DNA from: Gaiellaceae bacterium
Lineage (GTDB): Bacteria; Actinomycetota; Thermoleophilia; Gaiellales; Gaiellaceae
NCBI GenBank assembly: GCA_030446625.1
Contig: JAUJMY010000001.1
Span: 107,496 to 171,495, forward strand
Direction of reading: 5' to 3'
Length of the DNA: 64,000 nt
The notes under the pieces: generated by a model
Seen by the model: only the letters and a program-made list of their open reading frames with translations
Told to the model about the DNA's origin: nothing
Database searches by the model: none
In this document: piece by piece, positions 1-8,528 of the stretch
Position numbering within the stretch: position 1 is the stretch's first letter
Layout: each line of letters begins with the position of its first letter
Translations under genes and position numbers: made by a program

Positions 1-101
1 TGGACGTCGTCCGCCGCCGCGTGGAGCAGCACGGCGACCTGTTCGAGGGCGTGCTGACGACGAAGCAGCGCCTGACGGACGCGCTGAAGGCGCTCGGCTG
101 A
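1..101 (+). CDS. 3' end of an unidentified protein gene
   Basis: Only the last 32 codons are inside the window, read from base 3 and ending at TGA 99-101. The tail ends KQRLTDALKALG. GC-rich third positions and the absence of another plausible frame suggest a real coding end. I do not recognise the family from so short a tail. A gap of about 50 bases follows before the next gene, which ends on the opposite strand. Confidence 0.5.
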   Translation, partial: DVVRRRVEQHGDLFEGVLTTKQRLTDALKALG

Positions 102-153
102 GCGATAATCGGCGCGTGCGTCGCGCGCTCGCGCCGAGCATCACGACCGGCGC

Positions 154-495
154 CTAGATGTCCAGCAGCGCTGCGTCGTACCAGACGTCTTCGTAGTCCG
201 GAGCGATCAGGAAGCGCCAGCCAGGCGGAAGGCCCAGGTACGGCTCGACTTCTGGCCGCCATTCCGTCAGGTGTGACAGGTGGAGCGTCTTGAAGAAGTC
301 GGCAGCATCCGAAAAGTCGCCTGCCCACACATACCAGCCTGCCGTGTCCCGCTGCGGGGGATGCCGCAGGCCGTGGAGTGGCGTTCGGCCCGCGCGGACC
401 CCGTCGGCTACTCCGATCAAGGCATCCGGCGGCGCTTCCGTGCATTCGACGCCGAAGCGCTTGCAGATCGCTCGCTGTGCGGGCGTGACCGTCAC
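154..495 (-). CDS. small Imm33-like domain protein
   Basis: A 113-residue soluble protein with a GTG start at 495. Its C-terminal half (LPPGWRFLIAPDYEDVWYD, residues about 89-107) resembles the Imm33-like domain found in immunity-type and free-standing proteins. The assignment is from memory of that motif, not an alignment. It starts 4 bases after the stop of the NDH-2 gene on the same strand, so the two are probably cotranscribed. No toxin partner is visible, so an immunity role is not supported here. Function unknown. Confidence 0.6.
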   Translation of the reverse strand: MTVTPAQRAICKRFGVECTEAPPDALIGVADGVRAGRTPLHGLRHPPQRDTAGWYVWAGDFSDAADFFKTLHLSHLTEWRPEVEPYLGLPPGWRFLIAPDYEDVWYDAALLDI

Positions 496-499
496 GCGC

Positions 500-1792
500 T
501 CACGATGGAGAGTCGCCGTCGCTTTCGGTGACGGTATCGATGAGGCGCTGCGGATGCCCGAGCATGCTCAGCTCGGCGATGTCGCGGCGGAAGAAGAGCG
601 AGGTCGTCCAGTCGGCGACGACGCGCAGCTTCCGCGAGAGGAGGGGGAGCTGGTACAGGTGGTACGTCCGCGTGATCCACCAGCCCAGGAAGCCGCGGAT
701 CGGGAGCCCGAAGACGTTCGCGATGCCCCGGTGGCGCCCGAGCGTGGCGACCTCGCCGAGCGTGCGGTAGCGGTACGGGCGTGCGTCGCCGCGGAGGTTC
801 TTCGCGAGTCGCCGCGCCTGGCGTAGGGCGTGCTGCGACGTCGGCGGGTCGAACCGCCCCGGCGTCGCCTCGTTCGGGACGCGTGCGCAGTCGCCGAGCG
901 ACCAGGCGTTCTGCACGCCCTCGATCCGCAGGGTCGCGTCGACGCGGACGCGCCCGCGCTCGTCCAGCGGGAGGCCGAGCTGCGCCAGGAGCGGGTTCGC
1001 CTGCACTCCCGCCGTCCAGACGAGCGTGCTCGTGAGGATGCGGCTGCCGTCCGAGAGCGTCACGGCGTGCGGCTCGGCCGCGTTGAGCGTCGTCGAGACG
1101 CGGATGTCGACGCCGCGCCGCGCGAGTTGCCGCGCGGCGTACTCACCAAGGCGCGTCGGGACCTCGGGGAGGATCTTGGGCGCCGCGTCGACGAGCACCC
1201 AGTGCTGCGGCTCGTGGCGCAGCGAGGGGTAGAAGCGCAACGCGTCGCGGACGAGGTCGGCCAGCTCGGCGAGCGCCTCGACTCCGGCGTACCCGGCTCC
1301 GACGAAGACGAAGGTGAGCTCGCGCCGGCGATGCCCTTCGCTCGTAGCGCCTGCGGCCGCTTCGAGGCGGCGGAGGACGTGGTTGCGCAGGTGGATCGCG
1401 TCCGCCAGCGACTTGAACGGGAGTGCGTGCTCGGCGAGGCCTGGAATGGGCAGCGCCCGCGAGATCGCGCCGAGCGCGACGACGAGCTGCGCGTACGAGA
1501 GCGTCACCAGCTCCTCCTCGGTCTCGACCCGTACACGCTGCCTCTCGGCGTCGAGCCCGACGACCCGCCCGAGCAGGAGCTTCGCGTGCGGGCACATCAT
1601 CCGCAGCGGGACGACCGTGTGCCGCGGCTCGAGCGTTCCCGACGCGGCCTCGGGCAGCATCGGCGTGAAGAGCATGAAGTTCTCGGGGCTGACGATCGTC
1701 GCGCCGCGGCGGCCGAGCATCCGCGCCACGTAGGCGCCCGCGAAGCCGCCACCGAGGACGACGGTGCCGGCGGGGTCGCTGTGCGCTGCCAC
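500..1792 (-). CDS. ndh: type II NADH dehydrogenase (NDH-2)
   Basis: A 430-residue flavoprotein of the pyridine nucleotide-disulphide oxidoreductase fold, predicted to pass electrons from NADH to quinone at the inner face of the membrane without pumping protons. The FAD-binding Rossmann motif is at residues 11-26 (VVLGGGFAGAYVARML). The NADH-binding motif FVFVGAGYAGVE lies near residue 160, and a conserved SLGDCA segment follows in the second FAD-contacting region. Length is normal for the family. The start is the GTG at 1792. It is first in a two-gene minus-strand unit with the Imm33-like gene, and diverges from the CAP-domain gene across a 194-base gap in which I see no further gene. Confidence 0.9.
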   Translation of the reverse strand: MAAHSDPAGTVVLGGGFAGAYVARMLGRRGATIVSPENFMLFTPMLPEAASGTLEPRHTVVPLRMMCPHAKLLLGRVVGLDAERQRVRVETEEELVTLSYAQLVVALGAISRALPIPGLAEHALPFKSLADAIHLRNHVLRRLEAAAGATSEGHRRRELTFVFVGAGYAGVEALAELADLVRDALRFYPSLRHEPQHWVLVDAAPKILPEVPTRLGEYAARQLARRGVDIRVSTTLNAAEPHAVTLSDGSRILTSTLVWTAGVQANPLLAQLGLPLDERGRVRVDATLRIEGVQNAWSLGDCARVPNEATPGRFDPPTSQHALRQARRLAKNLRGDARPYRYRTLGEVATLGRHRGIANVFGLPIRGFLGWWITRTYHLYQLPLLSRKLRVVADWTTSLFFRRDIAELSMLGHPQRLIDTVTESDGDSPS

Positions 1793-1986
1793 GCCGCGCT
1801 TCTACCAGAGACAAGGCTGGGTGCTGCCTCATCGGGTGCGGAAGCCGTTTTGCAGGCGCGCTTCGGGCCGTGACTTAGCCGCCTCCGTAGCCCGGCGGTG
1901 TCCCTTGAACGAGGTACGCCCTGCCGGACCCGAAGATGCGCCGCGCGGCCCATGCTGCGCGCCGCGCCAGGGTCGATGCGTAGGGC

Positions 1987-2526
1987 ATGACCAAGACGCC
2001 GCGCATCGCACTCACGCTCTCGCTCTTTGCCCTCCTCGCTTCGACGCTGATCGCCGCTCCCGCAACCGCCGCCCCGCAGCGCCCCGCAAAGAAGGTGAGC
2101 TCGCTCGAGTCGAGCGTCCTCGTCGCTCTCAACGCCACCCGCGCGAAGCACGGTCTCGCGCCGCTCCGCTTCTCGCGCTCCCTCACCCACGCGGCGCACT
2201 CCCACTCGCACAGCATGGGTAGCCGCGGCTTCTTCGCCCACGACTCGGCCGACGGGAGCCCCTTCTGGAAGCGGATCAAGCGCTTCTACGGGGTGGGCCG
2301 CGCGAGCACGTGGTCGGTCGGCGAGAATCTCGTGTGGGCCTCTCCGGAGCTCGACGCCGCCGGGGCGATGCGGATGTGGATGGCGAGCCCGTCCCACCGC
2401 AAGAACATCCTCACCGCGCGCTGGCGCGAGATCGGGATCTCGGCCGTGCAGGTCTCGGCGGCTCCGGGTGTCTTCGCCGGCTCCGCCGCGACGATCATCA
2501 CCACGGATTTCGGCGTCCGGCGCTAG
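1987..2526 (+). CDS. secreted CAP-domain (SCP/PR1, YkwD-like) protein
   Basis: A 179-residue protein with an N-terminal signal peptide (hydrophobic stretch about residues 8-28, ending ATAAPQ). A single CAP domain fills the rest. The family's metal-site segments are present: HAAHSHSHSM, then VGENLVWA and HRKNILTARWREIGI, with a typical C-terminal TTDFG. Bacterial YkwD-type CAP proteins are extracellular and mostly of unknown function. The gene ends at TAG 2524-2526, and the next gene ends on the opposite strand at 2523, so the two stops share the palindrome CTAG. Confidence 0.85.
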   Translation: MTKTPRIALTLSLFALLASTLIAAPATAAPQRPAKKVSSLESSVLVALNATRAKHGLAPLRFSRSLTHAAHSHSHSMGSRGFFAHDSADGSPFWKRIKRFYGVGRASTWSVGENLVWASPELDAAGAMRMWMASPSHRKNILTARWREIGISAVQVSAAPGVFAGSAATIITTDFGVRR

Positions 2527-3350
2527 CCGCGCGCGAGCGGCCGGGTGAGGCACGTCGGCCCGCCGTCGCCTTTGCGCGACAGCTCGTCGCCCGCGTAGAC
2601 GAGAACTTCGACACCCGCAGCCTCGAGAAGCCGCCGCGTCTCGGGGTTGCCGTCGAGTGCGAGCACGACTCGCGGGGCGAGCGCGAGCACGTTGCACGCC
2701 ATCGACTCGAACTCCTCGTCGGGCACCTCGACCAGCTCGACCCCGCGATGCTCAAGCAGCTCGACGAGCCGGACCGGCATCAACGGCAGGTACACGAGCG
2801 CGAGGTCGTCCGCGAGCGGGCTGATCAGCGAGAGCATGTGCATCACCTCGCCGCGCCCGCGGTGGTGCGGCAGGTCGACGGCGATCACCTCGTGGTCGGG
2901 CAGCGCGCGTCGTAGCACCTCGATTCCGGCGTCGTTCGTCCGGTAGCCGCGGCCGACCGCCAGCGTCCGCTCGTCGAGCCACAGCATGTCTCCGCCCTCC
3001 GCGTGCTCGCCCGCGTCGAGCCGAACGGCGATCTCGACGCCCGCCCGCCGGAGGTCGGCGCCGAGCGGCTCGACCTCGCTCTGCCGCCCCGTCTTACCCG
3101 GCCGGAGCAGGATCGCGCGCCCATCGACGACCGTCGCCGGATCGTGTACGTAGACGGCGTCCGGGTTTCCGTCGAGGGGCTCGGCGACGATGACCTCCGC
3201 GCCGCCGTCTTCGAGCAGCGCGCAGAACGCTTCGTGCTCGTGGGCGATACGCACGGGATCCGGCGCCGCGCGCCAGCCGTACTCGCGCCAGCGCTCGAAG
3301 CCGCCCGGGCGGCGCACGAGGACGCGGCGGAGCTGCGCGGTCATGCTCAC
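2523..3350 (-). CDS. dimethylargininase / amidinotransferase-family protein
   Basis: A 275-residue protein of the pentein fold (DDAH/arginine deiminase superfamily). The catalytic cysteine sits in the C-terminal motif GGPTCLTRPL, the general His region is EVMHMLSLISPL near residue 170, and the substrate-guanidinium acids lie in VYVHDPATVV and EGGDMLWL. DDAH hydrolyses methylated arginines to citrulline and an amine; related enzymes act on arginine or ornithine, so the exact substrate is uncertain. It is the last gene of a minus-strand operon, 4 bases after the helicase stop. Confidence 0.85.
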   Translation of the reverse strand: MSMTAQLRRVLVRRPGGFERWREYGWRAAPDPVRIAHEHEAFCALLEDGGAEVIVAEPLDGNPDAVYVHDPATVVDGRAILLRPGKTGRQSEVEPLGADLRRAGVEIAVRLDAGEHAEGGDMLWLDERTLAVGRGYRTNDAGIEVLRRALPDHEVIAVDLPHHRGRGEVMHMLSLISPLADDLALVYLPLMPVRLVELLEHRGVELVEVPDEEFESMACNVLALAPRVVLALDGNPETRRLLEAAGVEVLVYAGDELSRKGDGGPTCLTRPLARG

Positions 3351-3354
3351 GGCG

Positions 3355-5592
3355 TCAGCTCACGCTCGTCTCGAGGCGCCGCAGGAAGGTCAGCGCGCCT
3401 CCCTTGTCCAGCATGTCGTTCAGGTTGCCGCACTTGGGCGACTGGACGCACGAGGGGCAGCCGTGGTCGCAGGGACAGCCCGCGATCATCCGCGCCGTGT
3501 CCTCGACCCAGCCCTCGAAGGCCTCGAAGCCGCGCTCCGCGATGCCGACGCCGCCCGGGTGCCCGTCGTAGACGAAGACGGTCGGTCGCCCCGTCTGGTG
3601 GTGGACGTTCGTCGAGAGCCCCCCGATGTCCCAGCGGTCGCACATCGCCCAGAGCGGGAGGAGCGCGATCATCGCGTGCTCCGCTGCGTGCAGCGTGCCG
3701 AGCAGCTTCGGCATCTGCTCCAGCCCGTCGAGCTGCTCCGGCTCCGGGAGGTACCACACGGCCTCCGTCTCGAACGTCGTCTCCGGGAGGTCGAGCGCGC
3801 ACGTCTCGAGCGTCGCGCCGTCGCGGACCGCCTTCTTCTGGAAGGCGACGACCTGCTCGGTGACCGACACCGCTCCGAAGGAGAGCTCGAGCCCGAGCCG
3901 GCGCTCGCTCCGGCGCGCCTCGTCGATGGACGTCGTCGTCTCCCTCTTCGCCTGCGTGTAGTAGTCGCCGGCGAAGGGTGCGACGAGCGCGGCGCGAGCC
4001 TCGAAGTCGAGCTGGTGGACGACGTACGCCTCGCCGAGGTGGAGGTAGACGGCGCCTTCGTGCACCGCGGCGTACGCGCGCTCGCGCTCGACGAGCCCGA
4101 GCACCGAGCCGGTGGAGGTGTCGACGACCGTGAAGGAGTCGGGGCTCGTCGAGCGGAGCGGCACGCGCGCCGACGGGTAGTCGCGCCCCGCCCAGACGTA
4201 CCCGGCCCGGGTCCGCTTGAGCTCCGGGAGGAGCGCGGCGCGCTCGAGCGCCGCGCCGCCGAGCGTCTCCGCGTCCGCCTCGTCCACGGGCGCCTCGAAC
4301 GCCGCCGCGCGCACGTGGCCGTCGAGCACGCGCGGGTTCGTGCCGTCGAGGATCGCTGCCTCGACGCGGCGTCCGAGGAGCATCTGCGGCTCGCGCATGA
4401 AGTACTGGTCGAGTGCGTCCTCGCTCGCGACGAGCACGGCGAGGCCGTGTCCGCGCCGTCCGGCCCGTCCCCACTGCTGTCGCAGCGAGGCGACCGTACC
4501 GGGGAAGCCGACCGAGATCGCGCAGTCGAGCAGGCCGATGTCGATGCCCAGCTCGAGCGCGTTCGTCGCGCTGACGCCGAGCAGCTCGCCCGCCACGAGC
4601 CGGCGCTCGATCTCGCGCCGCTGCGCCGGCGTGTAGCCCGCGCGGTACGGCGAGAGCGCCGAGTCGTCGCCGAGGCGCTGCGCCGTGAACCGGTGCACCA
4701 GCTCCGCCGCCTTCCGGCTCTTGGCGAAGCAGATCGTCTTCAGCCCGCGCTCGACGAGGCCCGCAAGCAGGCGCGCCGCCTCGCCGAGCGGGCTCGCGCG
4801 CAGCCCGAGCTCCTCGTCGAGGAGCGGCGGGTTCCAGAGCGCGACCGTTCGCTCCGCGCGCGGCGCCGCGTCGTCTGCGATCACCGTCGCGTCCACTCCG
4901 AGCAGCGACCGCGCGAGCTCGCCCGGGTTCGCGATCGTGGCGGACGCGAGCAGGAACTGCGGGTCGGAGCCGTAGACGCGCGCGAGCCGGCGCAGCCGCC
5001 GCAGGACGTTCGCGACGTGCGAGCCGAAGACTCCGCGGTAGACGTGGGCCTCGTCCACGACGACGTAGCGCAGGTTCGCGAGCACGTCTCCCCAGCGGTC
5101 GTGGTGCGGCAGGACGCCCACGTGGAGCATGTCCGGGTTCGTGAGGATCACGTTTGCCCACTTGCGGATCTGCCAGCGGCGCTCGCTCTCGGTGTCGCCG
5201 TCGTAGATCGCGGCGCGCAGCCGCGGGAGCTTGAACGCGGCGAGCGTGCGCGCCTGATCTTGTGCGAGCGCCTTGGTCGGGTAGAGGTAGAGCGCGCGGA
5301 CCTTCGGCTGCGCGGCGATCGCGTCGAGCACGGGGAGGTTGAACGCGAGTGTCTTGCCGCTGGCGGTCGCCGTGGTGACGACGAAGTTCTCGCCGCGACG
5401 TGCCGCCTCCCACGCGTCCGCCTGGTGCACGTAGAGCGAGGACAGCCCCTGCCGGACGAGCGCGGAGGCGACCTCCGGCGCGAGCTCGCCCGGGAACGGC
5501 GCCGTGACGGCCTCGCGCGGCGGCTCCGTCCCGACGTACGCGAGCTCTTCGCCGGCGAGCAGCTCGTCCCACGGTGCGGTGACGACGCTCAT
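3355..5592 (-). CDS. DEAD/DEAH-box helicase with DUF1998 (MrfA/YprA, Hrq1-like)
   Basis: A 745-residue superfamily 2 helicase. The Walker A segment TTATASGKTLAFNLP lies near residue 70, the DEAH box is VVVDEAHVYRG, motif III is SATIANPGE, and motif VI is QQWGRAGRRGH. The C-terminal DUF1998/MZB region ends with the zinc-binding cysteine cluster CDHGCPSCVQSPKCGN. In Bacillus the homologue MrfA works with nuclease MrfB in repair of mitomycin C lesions; no MrfB-like gene is adjacent here. I chose the ATG at 5592, which overlaps the upstream methyltransferase stop as ATGA, over a longer reading to 5736 whose first 48 residues are arginine-rich off-frame translation. Confidence 0.9.
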   Translation of the reverse strand: MSVVTAPWDELLAGEELAYVGTEPPREAVTAPFPGELAPEVASALVRQGLSSLYVHQADAWEAARRGENFVVTTATASGKTLAFNLPVLDAIAAQPKVRALYLYPTKALAQDQARTLAAFKLPRLRAAIYDGDTESERRWQIRKWANVILTNPDMLHVGVLPHHDRWGDVLANLRYVVVDEAHVYRGVFGSHVANVLRRLRRLARVYGSDPQFLLASATIANPGELARSLLGVDATVIADDAAPRAERTVALWNPPLLDEELGLRASPLGEAARLLAGLVERGLKTICFAKSRKAAELVHRFTAQRLGDDSALSPYRAGYTPAQRREIERRLVAGELLGVSATNALELGIDIGLLDCAISVGFPGTVASLRQQWGRAGRRGHGLAVLVASEDALDQYFMREPQMLLGRRVEAAILDGTNPRVLDGHVRAAAFEAPVDEADAETLGGAALERAALLPELKRTRAGYVWAGRDYPSARVPLRSTSPDSFTVVDTSTGSVLGLVERERAYAAVHEGAVYLHLGEAYVVHQLDFEARAALVAPFAGDYYTQAKRETTTSIDEARRSERRLGLELSFGAVSVTEQVVAFQKKAVRDGATLETCALDLPETTFETEAVWYLPEPEQLDGLEQMPKLLGTLHAAEHAMIALLPLWAMCDRWDIGGLSTNVHHQTGRPTVFVYDGHPGGVGIAERGFEAFEGWVEDTARMIAGCPCDHGCPSCVQSPKCGNLNDMLDKGGALTFLRRLETSVS

Positions 5593-6269
5593 GGCTTCTT
5601 CCAGGCGAGTGCGATGGTCTTCGGGTACTCCCAGCCGTCGTCGACTTCCTCCGCGGCGACGAGCGCGAAGCCCTCGAACGCCGAGAGGAAGTCCGCTAGC
5701 GGGAGGTGGACGAAGGACCCGAGTCGAGCCCGCCATCCATCCGGCGTAGCGCCCGGCGCGTCAGCCGCCTGCCAGCAGCCGGCGCGCCGGTAGCCAGCGT
5801 GTAGTCGCGGTAGCCCCGTGTCGAGGTGCTCCTGCGTCGCCCCGACGAAGCACGGGTGGTTGCCGACGTACACGAGCCGCGCGTCGCGCTTGAGGACGCG
5901 GCGTGTCTCGCGCATCGCACCTGCGAAGTCGTCGAGATCGGTGTGCGTGAACGTCGAGTACGCGGCGTCGAACGAGCCATCAGGGAACGGGAGCGCCGCC
6001 GCGTCGGCATGGACCAGCTCGGTGCCTCCGTGGCGCGCGGCGGCCAGGCGAAGCTGCTCGCGAGACGCGTCGACGCCGACGACGTCCCACCCGAGCGCGA
6101 GCGGGACCTGGAAGAAGTGCCCGCCGCCGCAGCCGATGTCGACGCAGCGTCCCTGGCCGGGCCCGAGCAACCTGCGCAGCGCTTCGGCCGCCGTTCGGTA
6201 GTACGGCGACTGCTCGTCGTGGGAGGCGTCGTACTCGGCCGCGAGCTCGTCGTATCGTTTCGCGACCAC
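5589..6269 (-). CDS. class I SAM-dependent methyltransferase
   Basis: About 226 residues from the GTG at 6269. The SAM-binding motif I is RCVDIGCGGGHFFQ, followed by the acidic loop VVGVDAS and motif II DGSFDAAYSTFTH, the usual Methyltransf_11/25 layout. The longer reading to 6359 adds a leader with no family similarity, so GTG 6269 (start VVAKRYDELAAEYD) is preferred. The stop overlaps the helicase start (ATGA), so methyltransferase, helicase and dimethylargininase form one translationally coupled unit. The substrate is not evident. Confidence 0.8.
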   Translation of the reverse strand: MVAKRYDELAAEYDASHDEQSPYYRTAAEALRRLLGPGQGRCVDIGCGGGHFFQVPLALGWDVVGVDASREQLRLAAARHGGTELVHADAAALPFPDGSFDAAYSTFTHTDLDDFAGAMRETRRVLKRDARLVYVGNHPCFVGATQEHLDTGLPRLHAGYRRAGCWQAADAPGATPDGWRARLGSFVHLPLADFLSAFEGFALVAAEEVDDGWEYPKTIALAWKKP

Positions 6270-6315
6270 GCGTCCGATGCTAGCCCTGGGCTCTCCGGGA
6301 GACCGAGCGAGACGG

Positions 6316-6852
6316 TCAGAGCGGGGCGCGGGAGACGCGGCGGTGCGGACGGCGCTCACGCCGCGGCCACTCGAGCGTCAGTGACTCGCCCACGTGGAGC
6401 GCGTGCCACCGCGCGGCGAGGCCGTCGAGCGAAGCGACGACCGCGTCCATTCGCGCCGGATCGACGCGGGCCGCTGCCAGGCGCTCATCCCAGTCGGTGG
6501 GCGGGACGCCGCCGCTTCGGCGCGTCTTCCACGCGCGCTCGAGGATGTCCGCGAGAAGCTCGGATCGTCGGCCGCGCGGCTTCGTCTTCGCCTTCAGCTT
6601 GCGGCGGCGCATCGCCTTCGCGACGAGGTGCTTGTCGACCGGGCGGAACGTGCCGGCGTCGCCTCCCGCGGCGAGTTGCCCGAACACCGCGCCGTCGAGT
6701 CCCCACTCGGCTTCGGCGACGAAGTGGAGCAGATCGTGCGGGAGGAAATCGTCGAAGCCGGGCGCGGGCGTCATCACAAGGGCCGGCGCGTACGCGCGCT
6801 CGACGAGGACGCAGTACTGGCGCTCGCCGGTCTTCGTGAACGTGACCCTCAT
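6316..6852 (-). CDS. hypothetical protein
   Basis: A 178-residue soluble protein beginning MRVTFTKTGERQYCVLVERA. It has a central acidic/aromatic segment (DDFLPHDLLHFVAEAEWGLDG), a basic middle (about residues 85-95), and a C-terminus ending in LTLEWPRRER. GC3 and length argue for a true gene. I do not recognise the family. It starts at 6852, 29 bases before the riboswitch on the other strand, so the two promoters must be closely packed and divergent. Confidence 0.65.
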   Translation of the reverse strand: MRVTFTKTGERQYCVLVERAYAPALVMTPAPGFDDFLPHDLLHFVAEAEWGLDGAVFGQLAAGGDAGTFRPVDKHLVAKAMRRRKLKAKTKPRGRRSELLADILERAWKTRRSGGVPPTDWDERLAAARVDPARMDAVVASLDGLAARWHALHVGESLTLEWPRRERRPHRRVSRAPL

Positions 6853-6880
6853 CCGCGCGAGCCGATGGTAACGTGGCGAT

Positions 6881-6951
6881 ACCGGGGTGCCCGTCAGGGG
6901 CTGAGATCACACCCGTCGAACCTGATCCGGGTCATGCCGGCGAAGGGAGTC
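6881..6951 (+). promoter_or_regulatory. TPP riboswitch (THI element)
   Basis: The two conserved TPP-aptamer blocks are present in order. The CTGAGA pyrimidine-sensing block is at 6901-6906, preceded by GGGGTGCCC. The second block, ACCTGATCCGGGTCATGCCG, is followed by GCGAAGGGA. The purine-rich AAGGGAG at 6943-6949 is both the aptamer 3' strand and the only Shine-Dalgarno candidate for thiD, whose ATG begins at 6952. This implies control by ribosome-site occlusion when thiamine pyrophosphate is bound. No terminator hairpin lies between aptamer and start. Confidence 0.93.
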
Positions 6952-7731
6952 ATGACCGTTCCACGCGCACTCACGATTGCCACGTCCGACTCGGGCGGGG
7001 GCGCCGGCATCCAGGCGGATTTGAAGGCGTTCGCACGCGCCGGCTGTCATGGCATGAGCGCGCTCGTCGCGCTGACGGCCCAGAACACCGTCGGCGTGAC
7101 GGCGGTCCACGAGCTCCCGCCCGCCTTCGTGCGTGCGCAGCTCGACGCCGTCTTCGACGACATCGGCGCCGACGCGGCGAAGACCGGGATGCTCTTCTCG
7201 CGGCCGCTGATCGAGACGGTCGCGGACTACCTCGAGGAGCACCCCGTGCCGCTCGTCGTCGATCCGGTGATGATCGCGAGCTCGGGCGCGAAGCTTCTGC
7301 TCGACGACGCGGTCGACACGCTCGTGCGGCGCCTCTTCCCGCTCGCGACGGTGATCACGCCGAACCTGCACGAGGCCGTCTCGCTCGCGCGCACGGCAGG
7401 GCCGCCCGAGGAGCTCGCGGAGCGCCTGCACGAGCTCGGCGCGCCTGCGGTCATCGTCACGGGCGGACACGGCCCGCGCTCCGTGGACCATCTCTTCGAC
7501 GGGAGCGAGCATGTGGAGATCCCAGTCGAGCGCCACGACGTGGCGGCGACGCACGGCTCCGGCTGCACGCACTCCGCGACGCTGGCGGCGCTCCTCGCGC
7601 GCGGCGAGTCGCTGAAGGACGCCGCGCGCGGCGCGGCCCGCGCGGCCTCGGCCGCGGTCCGCGCCGGACTCGCCGACGTCGGTGCGGGCGAGGGGCCCGT
7701 CGACGTGTTCGAGCTCGCCGGGGCCCGATGA
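6952..7731 (+). CDS. thiD: hydroxymethylpyrimidine (phosphate) kinase
   Basis: A 259-residue ribokinase-fold enzyme that phosphorylates HMP and HMP-phosphate in thiamine synthesis and salvage. The N-terminal substrate motif is TIATSDSGGGAGIQADLKAF, a mid-domain VDPVMIASSG follows, and the C-terminal ATP/anion-hole motif is THGSGCTHSATLAA with the catalytic Asp/Cys region intact. Start ATG 6952 lies directly after the TPP riboswitch. The stop overlaps thiM as ATGA, indicating coupled translation. Confidence 0.93.
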   Translation: MTVPRALTIATSDSGGGAGIQADLKAFARAGCHGMSALVALTAQNTVGVTAVHELPPAFVRAQLDAVFDDIGADAAKTGMLFSRPLIETVADYLEEHPVPLVVDPVMIASSGAKLLLDDAVDTLVRRLFPLATVITPNLHEAVSLARTAGPPEELAERLHELGAPAVIVTGGHGPRSVDHLFDGSEHVEIPVERHDVAATHGSGCTHSATLAALLARGESLKDAARGAARAASAAVRAGLADVGAGEGPVDVFELAGAR

Positions 7732-8522
7732 GCGAGGCGCCCGGACAGACCCTGCGCGCGCTTCGCGACGCGAAGCCTCTCGTCCACAACATCACGAACT
7801 ACGTCGTGATGAACGAGACGGCGAACGCGACGCTCGCCGTCGGGGCGCTGCCGGTGATGGCGCACGCGGAGGACGAGGTGGAGGAGATGGTCGGCATCGC
7901 CGGCGCGCTCGTGCTGAACATCGGCACGCTCTCCGAGCACTGGATCGAGGCGATGCTGCTCGCAGGTCGCGCGGCCGGAGCGCGCGGGATCCCGATCGTG
8001 CTCGACCCGGTGGGCGCCGGCGCGACGCGCTACCGCACCGAGACGGCGAAGCGCCTGCTCGACGAGCTCGACGTGACGATCCTGCGCGGGAACGCGGGCG
8101 AGGTCGCGACGCTGGTCGGCGTCGAGGCGGAGGTGCGCGGCGTCGAGTCGATGGGCGGCGGCGGCGACCCCGCGGAGCTGGCTCGCGAGGCGGCGCGGGC
8201 GCTGGGCGTCATCGCGTCGGTGACCGGCCCTGTCGACCACGTCTCCGACGGGGAGCGCGTGCTGGCCGTCGCGAACGGGCACGAGCTGCTAGCCGCGGTG
8301 ACGGGCACCGGCTGCATGTCGAGCGCGATCACGGGCTGCTTCGCGGCTGTGAGGCCCGACGAGCCGCTGGCCGCCGCCGCGGAAGCGCTCGCCGCGTTCG
8401 GAGTCGCCGCGGAGGACGCGGCCCGCGCGGCCTCCGGCCCGGGGAGCTTCCACGCGGGCCTCTACGACGCGCTCGCCGCGCTCGATCCGGCGACGCTCGA
8501 CGCACGCGCGAACATCAGCTGA
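7728..8522 (+). CDS. thiM: hydroxyethylthiazole kinase
   Basis: A 264-residue ribokinase-like enzyme that phosphorylates the thiazole alcohol (THZ), a salvage step. Family segments are PLVHNITNYVVMNETAN near the N-terminus, VLDPVGAGATRYR, and the catalytic-cysteine motif VTGTGCMSSAITG. The start ATG 7728 overlaps the thiD stop. Having ThiM and ThiD without visible thiC or thiG suggests that, at least here, the cluster serves salvage plus coupling of the two halves. Confidence 0.93.
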   Translation: MSEAPGQTLRALRDAKPLVHNITNYVVMNETANATLAVGALPVMAHAEDEVEEMVGIAGALVLNIGTLSEHWIEAMLLAGRAAGARGIPIVLDPVGAGATRYRTETAKRLLDELDVTILRGNAGEVATLVGVEAEVRGVESMGGGGDPAELAREAARALGVIASVTGPVDHVSDGERVLAVANGHELLAAVTGTGCMSSAITGCFAAVRPDEPLAAAAEALAAFGVAAEDAARAASGPGSFHAGLYDALAALDPATLDARANIS

Positions 8523-8528
8523 GCCGCG

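Noticed and set aside
154-495. Toxin-antitoxin or polymorphic-toxin immunity locus
   Set aside because: Only the Imm33-like protein is present; no toxin, secretion signal or other cassette genes are nearby.
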